Notes under the pieces: generated by a model
What the model saw: only the letters and a program-made list of their open reading frames with translations
Told to the model about the DNA's origin: nothing
Databases searched by the model: none
NCBI GenBank assembly: GCA_017460835.1
Contig: JAFUAD010000024.1
Location: forward strand, 1 to 57,360
Length of the DNA: 57,360 bases
DNA from: Oscillospiraceae bacterium
GTDB lineage: Bacteria; Bacillota; Clostridia; Oscillospirales; Ruminococcaceae
Direction of reading: 5' to 3'
In this document: positions 33,381-41,808 of the stretch, in pieces
Numbering within the stretch: the first letter of the stretch is position 1
How the letters are laid out: every line of letters starts with the position of its first letter
Made by a program: the position numbers and the translations under genes

Positions 33381-33417
33381 TTCAGACGCGGGATTCCGGT
33401 GAAAGGGGGCGCGGGAT

Positions 33418-34392
33418 ATGCCGCTGTATATGATCCGCGGGGATATTGAAAAAATCCCCTGTGATGCAATTGTCAGTGCCGATACGGCATCCGGCACATG
33501 CAGTGTCGGGGAGGCGGTGCTCTCTGCGGGAACCGGGCGCTCTGCGGGTTGCTCGATCAGCACCGCGGCGCCGGTATGGCAGGGCGGAACCGCCGGAGAA
33601 GCGGAGGCGCTTGCCGCCTGCTACCGGGATACCCTCTCCTTTGCCGCCGCGCATCAGCTCGGCACCGTTGCGGTTCCGCTGATCTCTGCGGGCGCAAACG
33701 GGTATCCGCGAAAACAGGCGCAGGAGATCGCCGTCCGGGAGATTGCCCGCTTTCTCGAAAATCAGGACATGACCGTTTATCTGGTGCAGCACACTCCGCC
33801 GGAGGGGCACCGGCTCTATCCGGAGATCGACCGCTTGGTCTCCGCAGGCACACAGAATCGTAATAGTAATAGTATGTGCGCAGGCGCATTTGCACCGCCG
33901 TCTGCTGCCGCGCCCGCTGCAAAGGCGCCGGAGAAGAAGCGCCGGCTGTTCGGGCTCCGCCGGAGGGCTGCGGAGGCGGAACGGCTTGAGGGATGCGCGG
34001 ATTTTGCGGCGGCGATGGAGTTCTCCTCGCTGGCAGAGCGCATCCGGCAGAAGGACGAGAGCTTTTCGGAGATGCTGCTGCGGAAGATCGACGAATCGGG
34101 CATGACTGACGCGGAATGCTACAAGAAGGCGAATATTGACCGGAAGCTGTTTTCCAAGATCCGGAGCGACCCGCACTATCAGCCGAAGAAGGTGACGGCG
34201 CTGGCGTTTGCGATTGCGCTGGAGCTGCCGCTCGACGAGACCAATGCGATGCTTCAGGCGGCGGGGTTTGCGTTTTCGCACAGCAATACGTTTGATTTGA
34301 TTGTGGAATATTTTATCCGGAAGGGGATTTACAATGTGTTCACGATCAACGAGGTACTATACGAATACGATCAACTCCTGATCGGCGCCTAG
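33418..34392 (+). CDS. Degenerate macro-domain protein with C-terminal HTH-like domain
   Basis: 324 aa, ATG with AAAGGGGG upstream. The N-terminal ~145 residues align with macro domains: IRGDIEKIPCDAIV, then PVWQGGTAGEAEALAACY and VPLISAGANGYPRKQAQEIA. The ADP-ribose loop is lost, however: the usual NAAN reads SADT, and the Gly-rich stretch reads ASGTCSVGEAVLSAGTG. A linker rich in Ala, Pro and Lys (~145-190) follows. Residues ~205-324 match the C-terminal domain often fused to macro domains in Firmicutes (FSEMLLRKIDESGMTDAECY, ANIDRKLFSKIRSD, TALAFAIALELPLDET), which resembles a Cro/XRE-like fold. Hydrolase activity on ADP-ribose is doubtful; ligand sensing or nucleic-acid binding is more likely. 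Confidence 0.8.
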   Translation: MPLYMIRGDIEKIPCDAIVSADTASGTCSVGEAVLSAGTGRSAGCSISTAAPVWQGGTAGEAEALAACYRDTLSFAAAHQLGTVAVPLISAGANGYPRKQAQEIAVREIARFLENQDMTVYLVQHTPPEGHRLYPEIDRLVSAGTQNRNSNSMCAGAFAPPSAAAPAAKAPEKKRRLFGLRRRAAEAERLEGCADFAAAMEFSSLAERIRQKDESFSEMLLRKIDESGMTDAECYKKANIDRKLFSKIRSDPHYQPKKVTALAFAIALELPLDETNAMLQAAGFAFSHSNTFDLIVEYFIRKGIYNVFTINEVLYEYDQLLIGA

Positions 34393-34399
34393 CGGGCCG

Positions 34400-34665
34400 T
34401 GCCCGCCTCCATTTTGGCTCCGGCCGGCAGTGCCGGCTGCCAATTCGCTTCGCACCATAATAAGATAAGCCGGATGTTTTATCTCAGCCGAATATTGTGG
34501 CACGCTTTCGCGTGCAGCCGGCAGTATCCGCATACGAATAGTGGGAGCGTGAACCAAAAGGGCAGCACACTCCTGTGCTGCGTCCTGATTGAGATTTGGA
34601 GCACAGGATAAGAAACCCGCGAAGCTAAAATGGAGGCCGGCACTGCCGGTCGGGTACTGCCGACC
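34400..34665 (+). repeat. Repeat R1, copy E (full length, between GGCAGTGCC hairpins)
   Basis: The core 34442-34597 is closest to copy F. Hairpin loops differ from copy A while stems are kept (GCACGC-TTTC-GCGTGC). AGATAA facing TTATCT brackets GCCGG, where A has other bases. Outside the core, GGCCGGCAGTGCCGGC and GGCCGGCACTGCCGG lie at the two ends, 34429- and 34634-. Confidence 0.85.
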
Positions 34666-34692
34666 ATGCGGGAAGATTTCTGAAAATTTTGC

Positions 34693-34721
34693 TTGACAAA
34701 GCATCAAAAATGTGGTATGAT
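34693..34721 (+). promoter_or_regulatory. Promoter of the rpmG-secE-nusG cluster
   Basis: TTGACA (34693-34698), 17-nt spacer, TATGAT (34716-34721): the strongest -35/-10 pair in the window. About 185 nt of leader separate it from rpmG. Confidence 0.85.
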
Positions 34722-34724
34722 AGA

Positions 34725-34746
34725 AGCACCTCTTTGCGGAGGTGCT
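34725..34746 (+). promoter_or_regulatory. 5' leader hairpin of rpmG
   Basis: AGCACCTC / GAGGTGCT, 8-bp perfect stem with loop TTTGCG, followed by TTTTG. It sits at or one or two nt into the expected transcript start, so it could cap the RNA end or act as a weak early terminator. The rest of the leader (34750-34895) shows no fold I can name. Confidence 0.5.
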
Positions 34747-34911
34747 TTTGTTGTGCCCGCAAAACGGTGTCCCTTTGTGCTTCGGGATGCCTGCGAGGAC
34801 GCAAAATCACACTCTGTACGCAAAAAAGAGGGAGGCAAGCTTTCTTCCGCTGCCGCGAACCCTCATACGCTCCGAGCAGCGGGAAAAATTTACAATGGGA
34901 GGTGCCGAATA

Positions 34912-35061
34912 ATGCGCGTGAAAATCACACTTGCTTGCACCGAATGCAAGCGCAGAAACTATGTTTCAAAGAAAAACAAGAAGAATAACCCGGACAGAAT
35001 CGAAATGATGAAGCATTGCAGATTCTGCAACAAGCATACCCTGCACAAGGAAACAAAGTAA
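34912..35061 (+). CDS. rpmG: Ribosomal protein bL33
   Basis: 49 aa, ATG with GGGAGG upstream. It has the standard sequence [20 protein letters not shown] and the second Cys pair [14 protein letters not shown]. All four zinc cysteines are present (C+ form). It is a 50S subunit protein near the E site and opens the classic rpmG-secE-nusG-rplK-rplA order. Confidence 0.97.
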   Translation: MRVKITLACTECKRRNYVSKKNKKNNPDRIEMMKHCRFCNKHTLHKETK

Positions 35062-35126
35062 TCCCTCGATGATTCCCGCACGGGATGCCGCATCAGACCG
35101 CATTGCCGTGCAGAAAGGAAGATACC

Positions 35127-35396
35127 ATGGCGAAGGAAAAGGACAAGAAGGAGCTTGCAGTCTCCGATAAAAAGGCTGCGAAGAAGAAGGACGCTCCGAA
35201 AAAGCAGGGCAGAATCAGCAGATGGTTCAAGGATCTGAAGCAGGAGCTCAAAAAGGTCGTATGGCCTACCAGAAAGACAGTCATCAACAACAGCATCGTT
35301 GTGTTCGCTGCCATGCTCGGCTTCGCTGCATATACGTTCCTGCTGGATCAGGGCTTTCTCTGGCTCTTTCAGAAGGCAATCGGCGGCAAGGGCTGA
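35127..35396 (+). CDS. secE: Preprotein translocase subunit SecE
   Basis: 89 aa from the ATG at 35127 (AGGAAG upstream; a longer frame lacks the signal). A lysine-rich cytoplasmic N-terminus precedes the family motif WFKDLKQELKKVVWPTRKT. A single transmembrane helix (SIVVFAAMLGFAAYTFLLDQG) follows. It is the essential clamp of SecYEG. It lies 65 nt after rpmG and 92 nt before nusG. Confidence 0.96.
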   Translation: MAKEKDKKELAVSDKKAAKKKDAPKKQGRISRWFKDLKQELKKVVWPTRKTVINNSIVVFAAMLGFAAYTFLLDQGFLWLFQKAIGGKG

Positions 35397-35488
35397 TCAC
35401 ACCGCCGAAAATCTGAAGCACAGCTTTTTTACCCGCACAGTGCGAAGCGCTGCACAAACATCATAATGGAAAGCAGGGAACACACAGA

Positions 35489-36028
35489 ATGAGTGAACAG
35501 AATACCCCGAAGGCAGAATGGTATGTCATCCATACCTACTCCGGCTATGAGAATAAGGTTGCGCAGAGCATTGTGAAGAAGGCGGAAAATCAGCAGCTCA
35601 CGGACAAAATCCTTGAGGTGCAGATTCCGACCGAGCAGGTGCGCGAAATCACAGACGGCAAGGAAAAGGAGATCACCAGAAAGATCTTCCCGGGCTATGT
35701 GCTCGTGCACATGATTCACAACGACGAGGTCGCCTATCTGATCCGCAGCATCCGCGGCGTGACCGGATTCCTCGGCGCAGACCCCAATAAGCCGATTCCG
35801 CTGACTGCAAGCGAAATCGCAGCGATGGGCGTCAATCTCGGCGAAACCGTCGAGATCAATCTCAGTGTCGGTGACGCAGTCAGGATCGTCGGCACGGCAA
35901 TGGACGGCTTTACCGGTGTGGTGCAGAGCATCGACATCGACGAGGGTACCTGCGAGGTGCTGGTCTCGATGTTCGGTCAGGAAACGCCCACAAAGCTCGC
36001 TTTGACAGAGGTCGCGCGCGCTGACTGA
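35489..36028 (+). CDS. nusG: Transcription termination/antitermination protein NusG
   Basis: 179 aa. The NGN domain begins EWYVIHTYSGYENKVAQSI, with KIFPGYVLVHM and VTGFLGADPNKPIPLT. The KOW domain is in the last third (DAVRIVGTAMDGFTGVVQSI). It binds RNA polymerase clamp helices and couples transcription with translation or Rho. Length and neighbours are typical. Confidence 0.97.
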   Translation: MSEQNTPKAEWYVIHTYSGYENKVAQSIVKKAENQQLTDKILEVQIPTEQVREITDGKEKEITRKIFPGYVLVHMIHNDEVAYLIRSIRGVTGFLGADPNKPIPLTASEIAAMGVNLGETVEINLSVGDAVRIVGTAMDGFTGVVQSIDIDEGTCEVLVSMFGQETPTKLALTEVARAD

Positions 36029-36152
36029 CAGCCCGCCCGCACCCCTTTTGCAGACAGCGCTCCGGTTCTGCGCTGTCGTGGGAGAGATTCTTCGGTATCG
36101 GATTACCGCGGGGATCCCGCCATATACCACATAAATTGGAGGTAAAATTACC

Positions 36153-36578
36153 ATGGCACAAAAAGTAGTCGGCTTTATTAAGCTTCAGATCGCCGCAGGC
36201 AAGGCAACTCCTGCTCCGCCTGTCGGCCCGGCGCTCGGTCAGCACGGCGTCAACATCATGGGCTTCTGCAAGGAGTTCAATGAGCGCACAAAGAATGATG
36301 CGGGTATGATTATCCCGGTCATCATCACCGTTTATGCAGACCGCTCGTTCACCTTTATCACAAAGACCCCGCCCGCAGCCGTTCTGATCAAGAAGGCTTG
36401 CGGCATCGACAAGGCTTCCGGTGTACCGAACAAGACCAAGGTCGCAACGATCACAAAGGACCAGATCCAGAAGATCGCAGAGACCAAAATGCCTGACCTC
36501 AATGCAGCTTCCCTCGAGGCAGCCATGAGCATGATCGCAGGCACTGCACGCTCGATGGGCGTTGTTGTCGCAGACTGA
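36153..36578 (+). CDS. rplK: Ribosomal protein uL11
   Basis: 141 aa, ATG with GGAGG upstream. Contains the family segments [20 protein letters not shown] and [12 protein letters not shown]-like [15 protein letters not shown], and the RNA-binding C-terminal domain with [10 protein letters not shown]. Part of the 50S stalk base. A 124-nt gap after nusG has a small GC-rich stem (near 36050-36075) but no clear terminator. Confidence 0.97.
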   Translation: MAQKVVGFIKLQIAAGKATPAPPVGPALGQHGVNIMGFCKEFNERTKNDAGMIIPVIITVYADRSFTFITKTPPAAVLIKKACGIDKASGVPNKTKVATITKDQIQKIAETKMPDLNAASLEAAMSMIAGTARSMGVVVAD

Positions 36579-36680
36579 TCCCGAACCCGAAAGCCGGTGG
36601 GAGGAACATTTCCGTCAGCCGGAACAAATGAACAGGATTTCCGGCACACCACAGATTGATGATAAAGGAGTTTTTCATAG

Positions 36681-37376
36681 ATGAAACACGGTAAGAAATA
36701 TGTCGACAGCGCAAAGGCGCTCGACAAGACAAAGCTCTATGAGCCGAATGAGGCTCTGGGCACTGTTTGCTCGCTCGCAAAGGCAAAGTTTGATGAGACC
36801 GTTGAGGCGCACATCCGCCTCGGCGTTGACTCCCGCCATGCAGACCAGCAGGTTCGCGGCGCGGTCGTTCTGCCGAACGGTACCGGTAAAACCGTCAGAA
36901 TCCTCGTGTTCTGCAAGGAGGACAAGTATGAGGCTGCTCAGGCAGCAGGCGCAGACTATGTCGGCGGCCTTGATCTGGTCGAGCGGATTCAGAAGGAAGG
37001 CTGGATGGAGTTTGATGTCGTCATCGCGTCTCCGGACATGATGGGCGTCGTCGGCCGTCTCGGTAAGATCCTCGGCCCGCGCGGCATGATGCCGAACCCG
37101 AAGGCAGGCACCGTCAATGCTGACGTTGCAAAGGCTGTCTCTGAGGCAAAGGCCGGTAAGATCGAGTACAGACTCGACAAGTCCAATATCATTCACTGCC
37201 CGATCGGCAAGGTCTCCTTCGGCGCAGAGAAGCTCGAAGAGAACTTCAATACTCTGCTTGAGGCAGTGGTGAAAGCAAAGCCGGCTGCCGCAAAGGGTAC
37301 CTACCTGCGCTCCGTGACCGTCGCCTCCACAATGGGCGTCGGCGTCCCGGTTCTGACCACCAAGTTCGGCGTGTAA
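36681..37376 (+). CDS. rplA: Ribosomal protein uL1
   Basis: 231 aa. It has [20 protein letters not shown] near the N-terminus and the L1 signature around [18 protein letters not shown] (~130-147). In many bacteria L1 represses its own operon through a leader RNA mimic. The gap before rplA (36579-36680) is short, and I could not identify the mimic. The gene ends in a strong terminator at 37393-37427. rplJ and rplL, normally next, are absent. Confidence 0.97.
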   Translation: MKHGKKYVDSAKALDKTKLYEPNEALGTVCSLAKAKFDETVEAHIRLGVDSRHADQQVRGAVVLPNGTGKTVRILVFCKEDKYEAAQAAGADYVGGLDLVERIQKEGWMEFDVVIASPDMMGVVGRLGKILGPRGMMPNPKAGTVNADVAKAVSEAKAGKIEYRLDKSNIIHCPIGKVSFGAEKLEENFNTLLEAVVKAKPAAAKGTYLRSVTVASTMGVGVPVLTTKFGV

Positions 37377-37392
37377 TTGCATATCGGCATAC

Positions 37393-37427
37393 AAAGCAGA
37401 GATCGGCTTCCGGTCTCTGCTTTTTTT
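37393..37427 (+). terminator. Terminator after rplA
   Basis: AAAGCAGAGA / TCTCTGCTTT, 10-bp perfect stem with an 11-nt loop and a run of seven or more T. Confidence 0.95.
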
Positions 37428-37675
37428 GGCGGGCAGTGCCCGCCCGGCAGTGCCGGGCTCCATTTTGGCTTTGCGAGTTTCTTTTCCTGCACTCCTAATC
37501 TCAATCAGGACGCAGCACAGGAGTGTGCTGCCCGTTTGGTTCATGCTCCCACTATTCGTATGCGGATATGCCGCCTGCACGCGTAAGCGTGCCAAAATAT
37601 TCGGCTGAGATAAAACCCCGGCTTATCTCATTATGGTGCGAAGCGAATTGCCGGCGCGGGCTCTGCGCTGAAGGA
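37428..37675 (-). repeat. Repeat R1, copy F (full length, inverted)
   Basis: The core 37496-37649 on the minus strand has the same order as copies A and E. Loop variants: GCACGC-TTAC-GCGTGC and GCAGCACA-CTCC-TGTGCTGC. With copy E it brackets the rpmG-rplA block in opposite orientation. Confidence 0.85.
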
Positions 37676-37699
37676 AAGATGAGTTTTGCGGGCGAATGC

Positions 37700-37728
37700 T
37701 TGACTTTCCGCCGAATCCGTGTTATAAT
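37700..37728 (+). promoter_or_regulatory. Promoter of the DJ-1/mltG operon
   Basis: TTGACT (37700-37705), 17-nt spacer, TATAAT (37723-37728), 64 nt before the start codon. Confidence 0.8.
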
Positions 37729-37792
37729 AACATGATATATTATGTAGATTGGGGTTTTATACCCGCCACGGAAAAAAGGAGGCGCCTTTCTC

Positions 37793-38338
37793 ATGATCTA
37801 TATTTTTCTTGCAGAGGGCTTTGAGGAGATCGAAGCGCTGACCCCGGCGGACTGCCTGCGCAGAGCGGGCAGAGACGTCAGAACCGTCGGCATCGGCGGC
37901 AGAATCATCACCGGCTCACACGGCATTGCGGTTCAGGCAGACCTGACCGAGGATGAAATCGCGCTCGATGACGCGCTCGAAATGATCGTGCTGCCGGGCG
38001 GCATGCCGGGCACGCGGAATCTGCAAAGGAATCCGGCGGTGCGCCGCGCAATTCAGTTCTGTGCAGAGCAGGAGCGCCTGATCGCCGCGATCTGCGCCGC
38101 GCCCTCGATTCTCGGGGAAATGGGTCTGCTGAACGGCAAAACCGCAACCTGCTATCCGGGCTTTGAGCCGGAGCTCACCGGCTGCAATGCGGTCGCTGTG
38201 CCGGTTTATCAGGACGGCAGGATCATCACGGGCAGAGGCCCGGGCGCTGCAATGGACTTCGGGCTGAAGCTGGTCGCCGTACTGAACGGGGAGCAGGCCG
38301 CCGAGAAGCTCGCTTCCCAAATGGTATACCGCGCATGA
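37793..38338 (+). CDS. DJ-1/PfpI family protein (YajL/ThiJ-like)
   Basis: 181 aa, ATG with AAAAGGAGG upstream. DJ-1 superfamily marks: LAEGFEEIEALTPADCLRRAG with the conserved acidic residue at ~15, IVLPGGMPGTRNL, and the nucleophile elbow AAICAAPSILGEMG with the reactive Cys (~103). Length and motifs fit the DJ-1 subclass, linked in other bacteria to thiol stress or small-aldehyde handling. It is coupled to the next gene by an ATGA overlap. Promoter at 37700-37728. Confidence 0.9.
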   Translation: MIYIFLAEGFEEIEALTPADCLRRAGRDVRTVGIGGRIITGSHGIAVQADLTEDEIALDDALEMIVLPGGMPGTRNLQRNPAVRRAIQFCAEQERLIAAICAAPSILGEMGLLNGKTATCYPGFEPELTGCNAVAVPVYQDGRIITGRGPGAAMDFGLKLVAVLNGEQAAEKLASQMVYRA

Positions 38339-38931
38339 ATGAGAAAAGCACTGTAAAATCACAGAAAAAAGCACTGCGGGCGGAGCTCCTCGCAAAGCGG
38401 TGCGAAATGCCCTCAGCACTGCGGGAGGCTGCCGATGCGGCGATCGCGGAGCGGGTGCTTTCGCATCCGGACTATGTGCAGGCAGAGACCGTTTTTGCCT
38501 ATGTGTCGATGCCGCATGAGGTCAGCACGCGCGCGCTGCTCGGACGCATTCTGCAATCCGGAAAGCGGCTGGGGCTGCCGGTCTGTGACCCGAAAACCCA
38601 CACGCTGACCTTTTACCGGCTGGATGCTCCCGACGAGCTCGTGACGGGCATGTACCGGATTCCGGTTCCGCCGGTCTCGGAGGAACGGCGCCTCACGCCC
38701 GACGAATCCACGCTTGTGCTGGTTCCGATGCTCGCCTTTGACGGCGAGGGCTACCGGCTCGGCGCGGGCGGCGGATATTATGACCGCTTTCTCGCAGAAT
38801 ACGGGCAGACCGTCCGGACACTCGGCATCTGCTATGCGGAAAACAGGCTGACGCACCTGCCGCATGATGCATACGATCAGAAAATACCCTGCTGCGTCAC
38901 GGAACAAAAAGGAGAGGAACAATATGGCTGA
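38335..38931 (+). CDS. 5-formyltetrahydrofolate cyclo-ligase
   Basis: 198 aa. Family marks: KKALRAELLAKRCEMP at the N-terminus, FAYVSMPHEVSTRAL, and the ATP/folate loop LVPMLAFDGEGYRLGAGGGYYDRFL near the C-terminus. It converts 5-formyl-THF to 5,10-methenyl-THF with ATP. It overlaps the DJ-1 stop by 4 nt and the mltG start by 8 nt, so three proteins are translated in tandem. Confidence 0.93.
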   Translation: MNEKSTVKSQKKALRAELLAKRCEMPSALREAADAAIAERVLSHPDYVQAETVFAYVSMPHEVSTRALLGRILQSGKRLGLPVCDPKTHTLTFYRLDAPDELVTGMYRIPVPPVSEERRLTPDESTLVLVPMLAFDGEGYRLGAGGGYYDRFLAEYGQTVRTLGICYAENRLTHLPHDAYDQKIPCCVTEQKGEEQYG

Positions 38932-40537
38932 CGATCTCAGGCCTTTCAATGACAGCGAAGCACCGAATGAAAGCGGCGAGGCTGCAAATGCAGACCTGAC
39001 CGCCGCAGAGCAGACTTTGGATGCGGCGGAGCAGGCGATCAATGAGCCGGATGCGCTGCAAAATGACGCGGAGCAGGCAGAGGGCGAGGGCGCAGAGCCG
39101 GCGGCGGAATTGCCGGAATCTTTGCCGGAGACACTCCCGGAGGAGCTCGCGGACGAGCTCCTGAAGGAGCCGGTGCCTGCCGCAGCAGAGCAGCCCGATG
39201 CCGCACAGAATCCTGAGCTTGCCGTCGAAGCGGCACTTGCCGCCGCTTCACAGCCCGCCGCTGCACAGAGACAGCCGGCTCAGCAAAAGCGTGCGCTCGC
39301 GCCGGCTGCAAAAAAGAATATCCGCAAGAAAAAGCCCGCCCGCAGCATCGAGGAGGATATCAAGGATCTCGAGGAGGAGGAAAAGCGCTTCGACAGCTGG
39401 GGCAGACCGATCCGGAAAAAGAAGAAAAAGCGCAAAAAGAGCCGCAAGCTCTCCTGTACGCTCGTTCTGCTGACGCTGATCCTCGCGGTCTCGTCCGTGC
39501 TTGCCGTCGGAATCCTCGCAGTTGCGAAGGAAATGTACGGCATCGACAAGGATATTTCGGAGCGCATTGTTGTGATTCCGCAGGGCGCGACCACCGCCGA
39601 AATCGCAAAGCAGCTCGAGGAGGAAAAGCTCATCAGCCTGCCGCGCGTATTCCGGCTGGTCTCCCGCATGAACAAGAAGGACGGCGCCTATATCGCCGGC
39701 GAGCATGTCCTCAGCGCCTCCATGAGCTACGAGGACATGATCGAGGAGCTCTGCTATAACCATGTCGAGGAGCGCGACTATGTCCGCGTGACCTTCCGCG
39801 AGGGCATCTCTCTGCTCGATGCGGCGAAGATTTTGCAGGAGAATGAGGTCTGCAATGCCGAGCAGTTCCTGTTCTATTTCAATGCGGGCGGATACGGCTT
39901 CCGGTTCGAGGAATATCTGCCGCAGACCAACACCAAATCGCTGAAATTCCAGCGCATGGAGGGCTACTGCTTCCCGGATACCTACGAATTCTATGTCGGT
40001 GAGGATCCGAATATCGTCGCGCAGAAGATTTATGCGAACTTTGATTCCAAGCTGACGGACGGCGATTACAGGAAAATGGATGAGCTGGGCATGACGCTCG
40101 ATGAGGTCATCACGCTCGCCTCGATCGTGCAGGCGGAGGCGCCGTTCCCGGATTCCATGAGAATGGTCTCCTCGGTCTTCCACAACCGTCTGCTGAACAA
40201 GGCGGTGTTCACGAAGCTCCAGTCTGACCCGACGAAGAAATATGCAAACGAGGTCATTGCACCGAATCTCGAAATCTCCAATGACCTGATGATTACGGCA
40301 TACAACACCTATGAGGGACAGGGTCTCCCGCCCGGCGCGATCAACAGCCCCGGCAGAGACGCGATCGAGGCGACGCTGTATCCGGATGACACGCCGTATT
40401 ACTACTTCAACGCAAACATCAACACCAAGCAGATCTATTATGCGATCACCTATGAGGAGCATCTGCGCAACCTCGCAACGGTCGAGAAGCAGTATGAAGA
40501 AGCAGAGGCCGCTGCAAACGGCGAGACGGTCAACTGA
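38924..40537 (+). CDS. mltG: Endolytic murein transglycosylase MltG
   Basis: 537 aa from the ATG at 38924 (GGAGAGG upstream). A long acidic, Ala/Glu-rich cytoplasmic region (~1-125) and a very basic stretch before the membrane (KKKKKRKKSRK) precede one transmembrane helix (~185-205). The extracytoplasmic part has a LysM-like subdomain (IPQGATTAEIAKQL) and the YceG catalytic domain with QAEAPFPDSM (Glu) and LPPGAINSPGRDAIEA. It cuts nascent glycan strands at the membrane and sets chain length. The N-terminal extension is longer than in Escherichia coli MltG. Confidence 0.93.
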   Translation: MADDLRPFNDSEAPNESGEAANADLTAAEQTLDAAEQAINEPDALQNDAEQAEGEGAEPAAELPESLPETLPEELADELLKEPVPAAAEQPDAAQNPELAVEAALAAASQPAAAQRQPAQQKRALAPAAKKNIRKKKPARSIEEDIKDLEEEEKRFDSWGRPIRKKKKKRKKSRKLSCTLVLLTLILAVSSVLAVGILAVAKEMYGIDKDISERIVVIPQGATTAEIAKQLEEEKLISLPRVFRLVSRMNKKDGAYIAGEHVLSASMSYEDMIEELCYNHVEERDYVRVTFREGISLLDAAKILQENEVCNAEQFLFYFNAGGYGFRFEEYLPQTNTKSLKFQRMEGYCFPDTYEFYVGEDPNIVAQKIYANFDSKLTDGDYRKMDELGMTLDEVITLASIVQAEAPFPDSMRMVSSVFHNRLLNKAVFTKLQSDPTKKYANEVIAPNLEISNDLMITAYNTYEGQGLPPGAINSPGRDAIEATLYPDDTPYYYFNANINTKQIYYAITYEEHLRNLATVEKQYEEAEAAANGETVN

Positions 40538-40538
40538 T

Positions 40539-41756
40539 ATGAGAAAGCCGGAGCTGCTGAGTCCGGCAGGCGATGCCGAATGCCTGACCGCCGCGCTGCA
40601 ATACGGCGCAGATGCGGTCTATGTCGGTGCGAAGGAATACGGCATGCGCGCCGCAGCAAAGAACTTTGACTTTGCCGCGCTGCGCGATGCCGTGAACCTT
40701 GCCCACAAGCAGGGCGTAAAGGTGTACCTGACCGCAAATATCCTTCCGCGGAATGCGGAAATCGAAGCATATCCTGCGTTTCTGGAACAAATCCGGTCGT
40801 GCGGCATTGACGCTGTCATTGCCGCCGATTTCGGTTTAATCGCCATGACGCGCAGGCTGGCGCCGGAGCTTGCCGTCCATGCCTCGACGCAGACAGGCAT
40901 CGTCAACTGGCAGACGGCCAATGCGCTGTATGATCTGGGCGTGTCGCGCATTGTGCTCGCGCGCGAGCTCTCCATAGAGGAAATCGCGGAAATCCGCGCA
41001 AAAACGCCGAAAGCGCTCGAAATTGAGATGTTCGTTCACGGCGCGATGTGCATGAGCGTTTCGGGGCGCTGCCTGCTCTCGGAGTACATGACCGGGCGGG
41101 ACGCCAACCGCGGCGCCTGTGCGCAGTCCTGCCGCTGGAAGTATGCGCTCATGGAGGAGAAGCGTCCGGGGCAGTATTTCCCTGTGAATGAGGACGGGGA
41201 CGGGAGCTATATCCTGAATGCAAAGGACCTCTGCCTGCTGCCGTACCTCAGAGAGCTGGCAGAGGCGGGCGTTGATTCGGTCAAGATCGAGGGGCGCGCA
41301 AAGGCGGCGTATTATGTCGCCGGCGTGACGAACGCCTACCGCTTAGCGCTCGACTGCATGTTTGCAGAGCCGCCGCGCACGGTGCCCGAATGGGTCATGA
41401 ACGAGCTCAGCAATGTCAGCCACCGCCCGTATACCGTGGGGTTTGCCTTCGGGCAGCGCAGGGACCTCATCTGGCACGAGCAAAACGGCTATATCCGCGA
41501 TTACGAGGTCGTCGGCATCGTGCAGCGCAGCGAAAACGGCAGGCTGTATGTCAGCCAGCGAAACCGCTTTTTTGCGGGCGATACCGTCGAGATTCTCATG
41601 CCCGGCGTGCAGCCGCCTGCGCTGACCGTCACCGATCTCCGCAACGGCGAGGGCGAGCCGATTGAAGCCGCAAACCACGCGGTCATGGACTGCTCGTTCC
41701 TGTGCGGCTTCGATGTGCCGGAGGGCGCGTTTGTGCGGAAACGGACAACGGAATAA
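40539..41756 (+). CDS. Peptidase family U32 protein
   Basis: 405 aa from the ATG at 40539, 1 nt after the mltG stop. Earlier in-frame starts lie inside mltG and are not credible. N-terminal ELLSPAGDAECLTAALQYGADAVYVG is typical. The U32 signature is EMFVHGAMCMSVSGRCLLS (~165-183), followed by RGACAQSCRWKY with further cysteines. Members of this group include RlhA, TrhP and UbiU-like enzymes that hydroxylate RNA or quinone, as well as reported collagenases. Adjacent mltG and a folate enzyme suggest the RNA-modifying branch (YrrN/YrrO context in Bacillus), but this is inference. Confidence 0.9.
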   Translation: MRKPELLSPAGDAECLTAALQYGADAVYVGAKEYGMRAAAKNFDFAALRDAVNLAHKQGVKVYLTANILPRNAEIEAYPAFLEQIRSCGIDAVIAADFGLIAMTRRLAPELAVHASTQTGIVNWQTANALYDLGVSRIVLARELSIEEIAEIRAKTPKALEIEMFVHGAMCMSVSGRCLLSEYMTGRDANRGACAQSCRWKYALMEEKRPGQYFPVNEDGDGSYILNAKDLCLLPYLRELAEAGVDSVKIEGRAKAAYYVAGVTNAYRLALDCMFAEPPRTVPEWVMNELSNVSHRPYTVGFAFGQRRDLIWHEQNGYIRDYEVVGIVQRSENGRLYVSQRNRFFAGDTVEILMPGVQPPALTVTDLRNGEGEPIEAANHAVMDCSFLCGFDVPEGAFVRKRTTE

Positions 41757-41808
41757 GGCGTGAGCGGCGCAATGTACGAAAAAGACGTATGACCTATTGT
41801 TCATCCAT

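Noticed and set aside
33418-34392. An active ADP-ribose hydrolase call for the macro protein
   Set aside because: The NAAN motif and the glycine-rich ligand loop are both missing.
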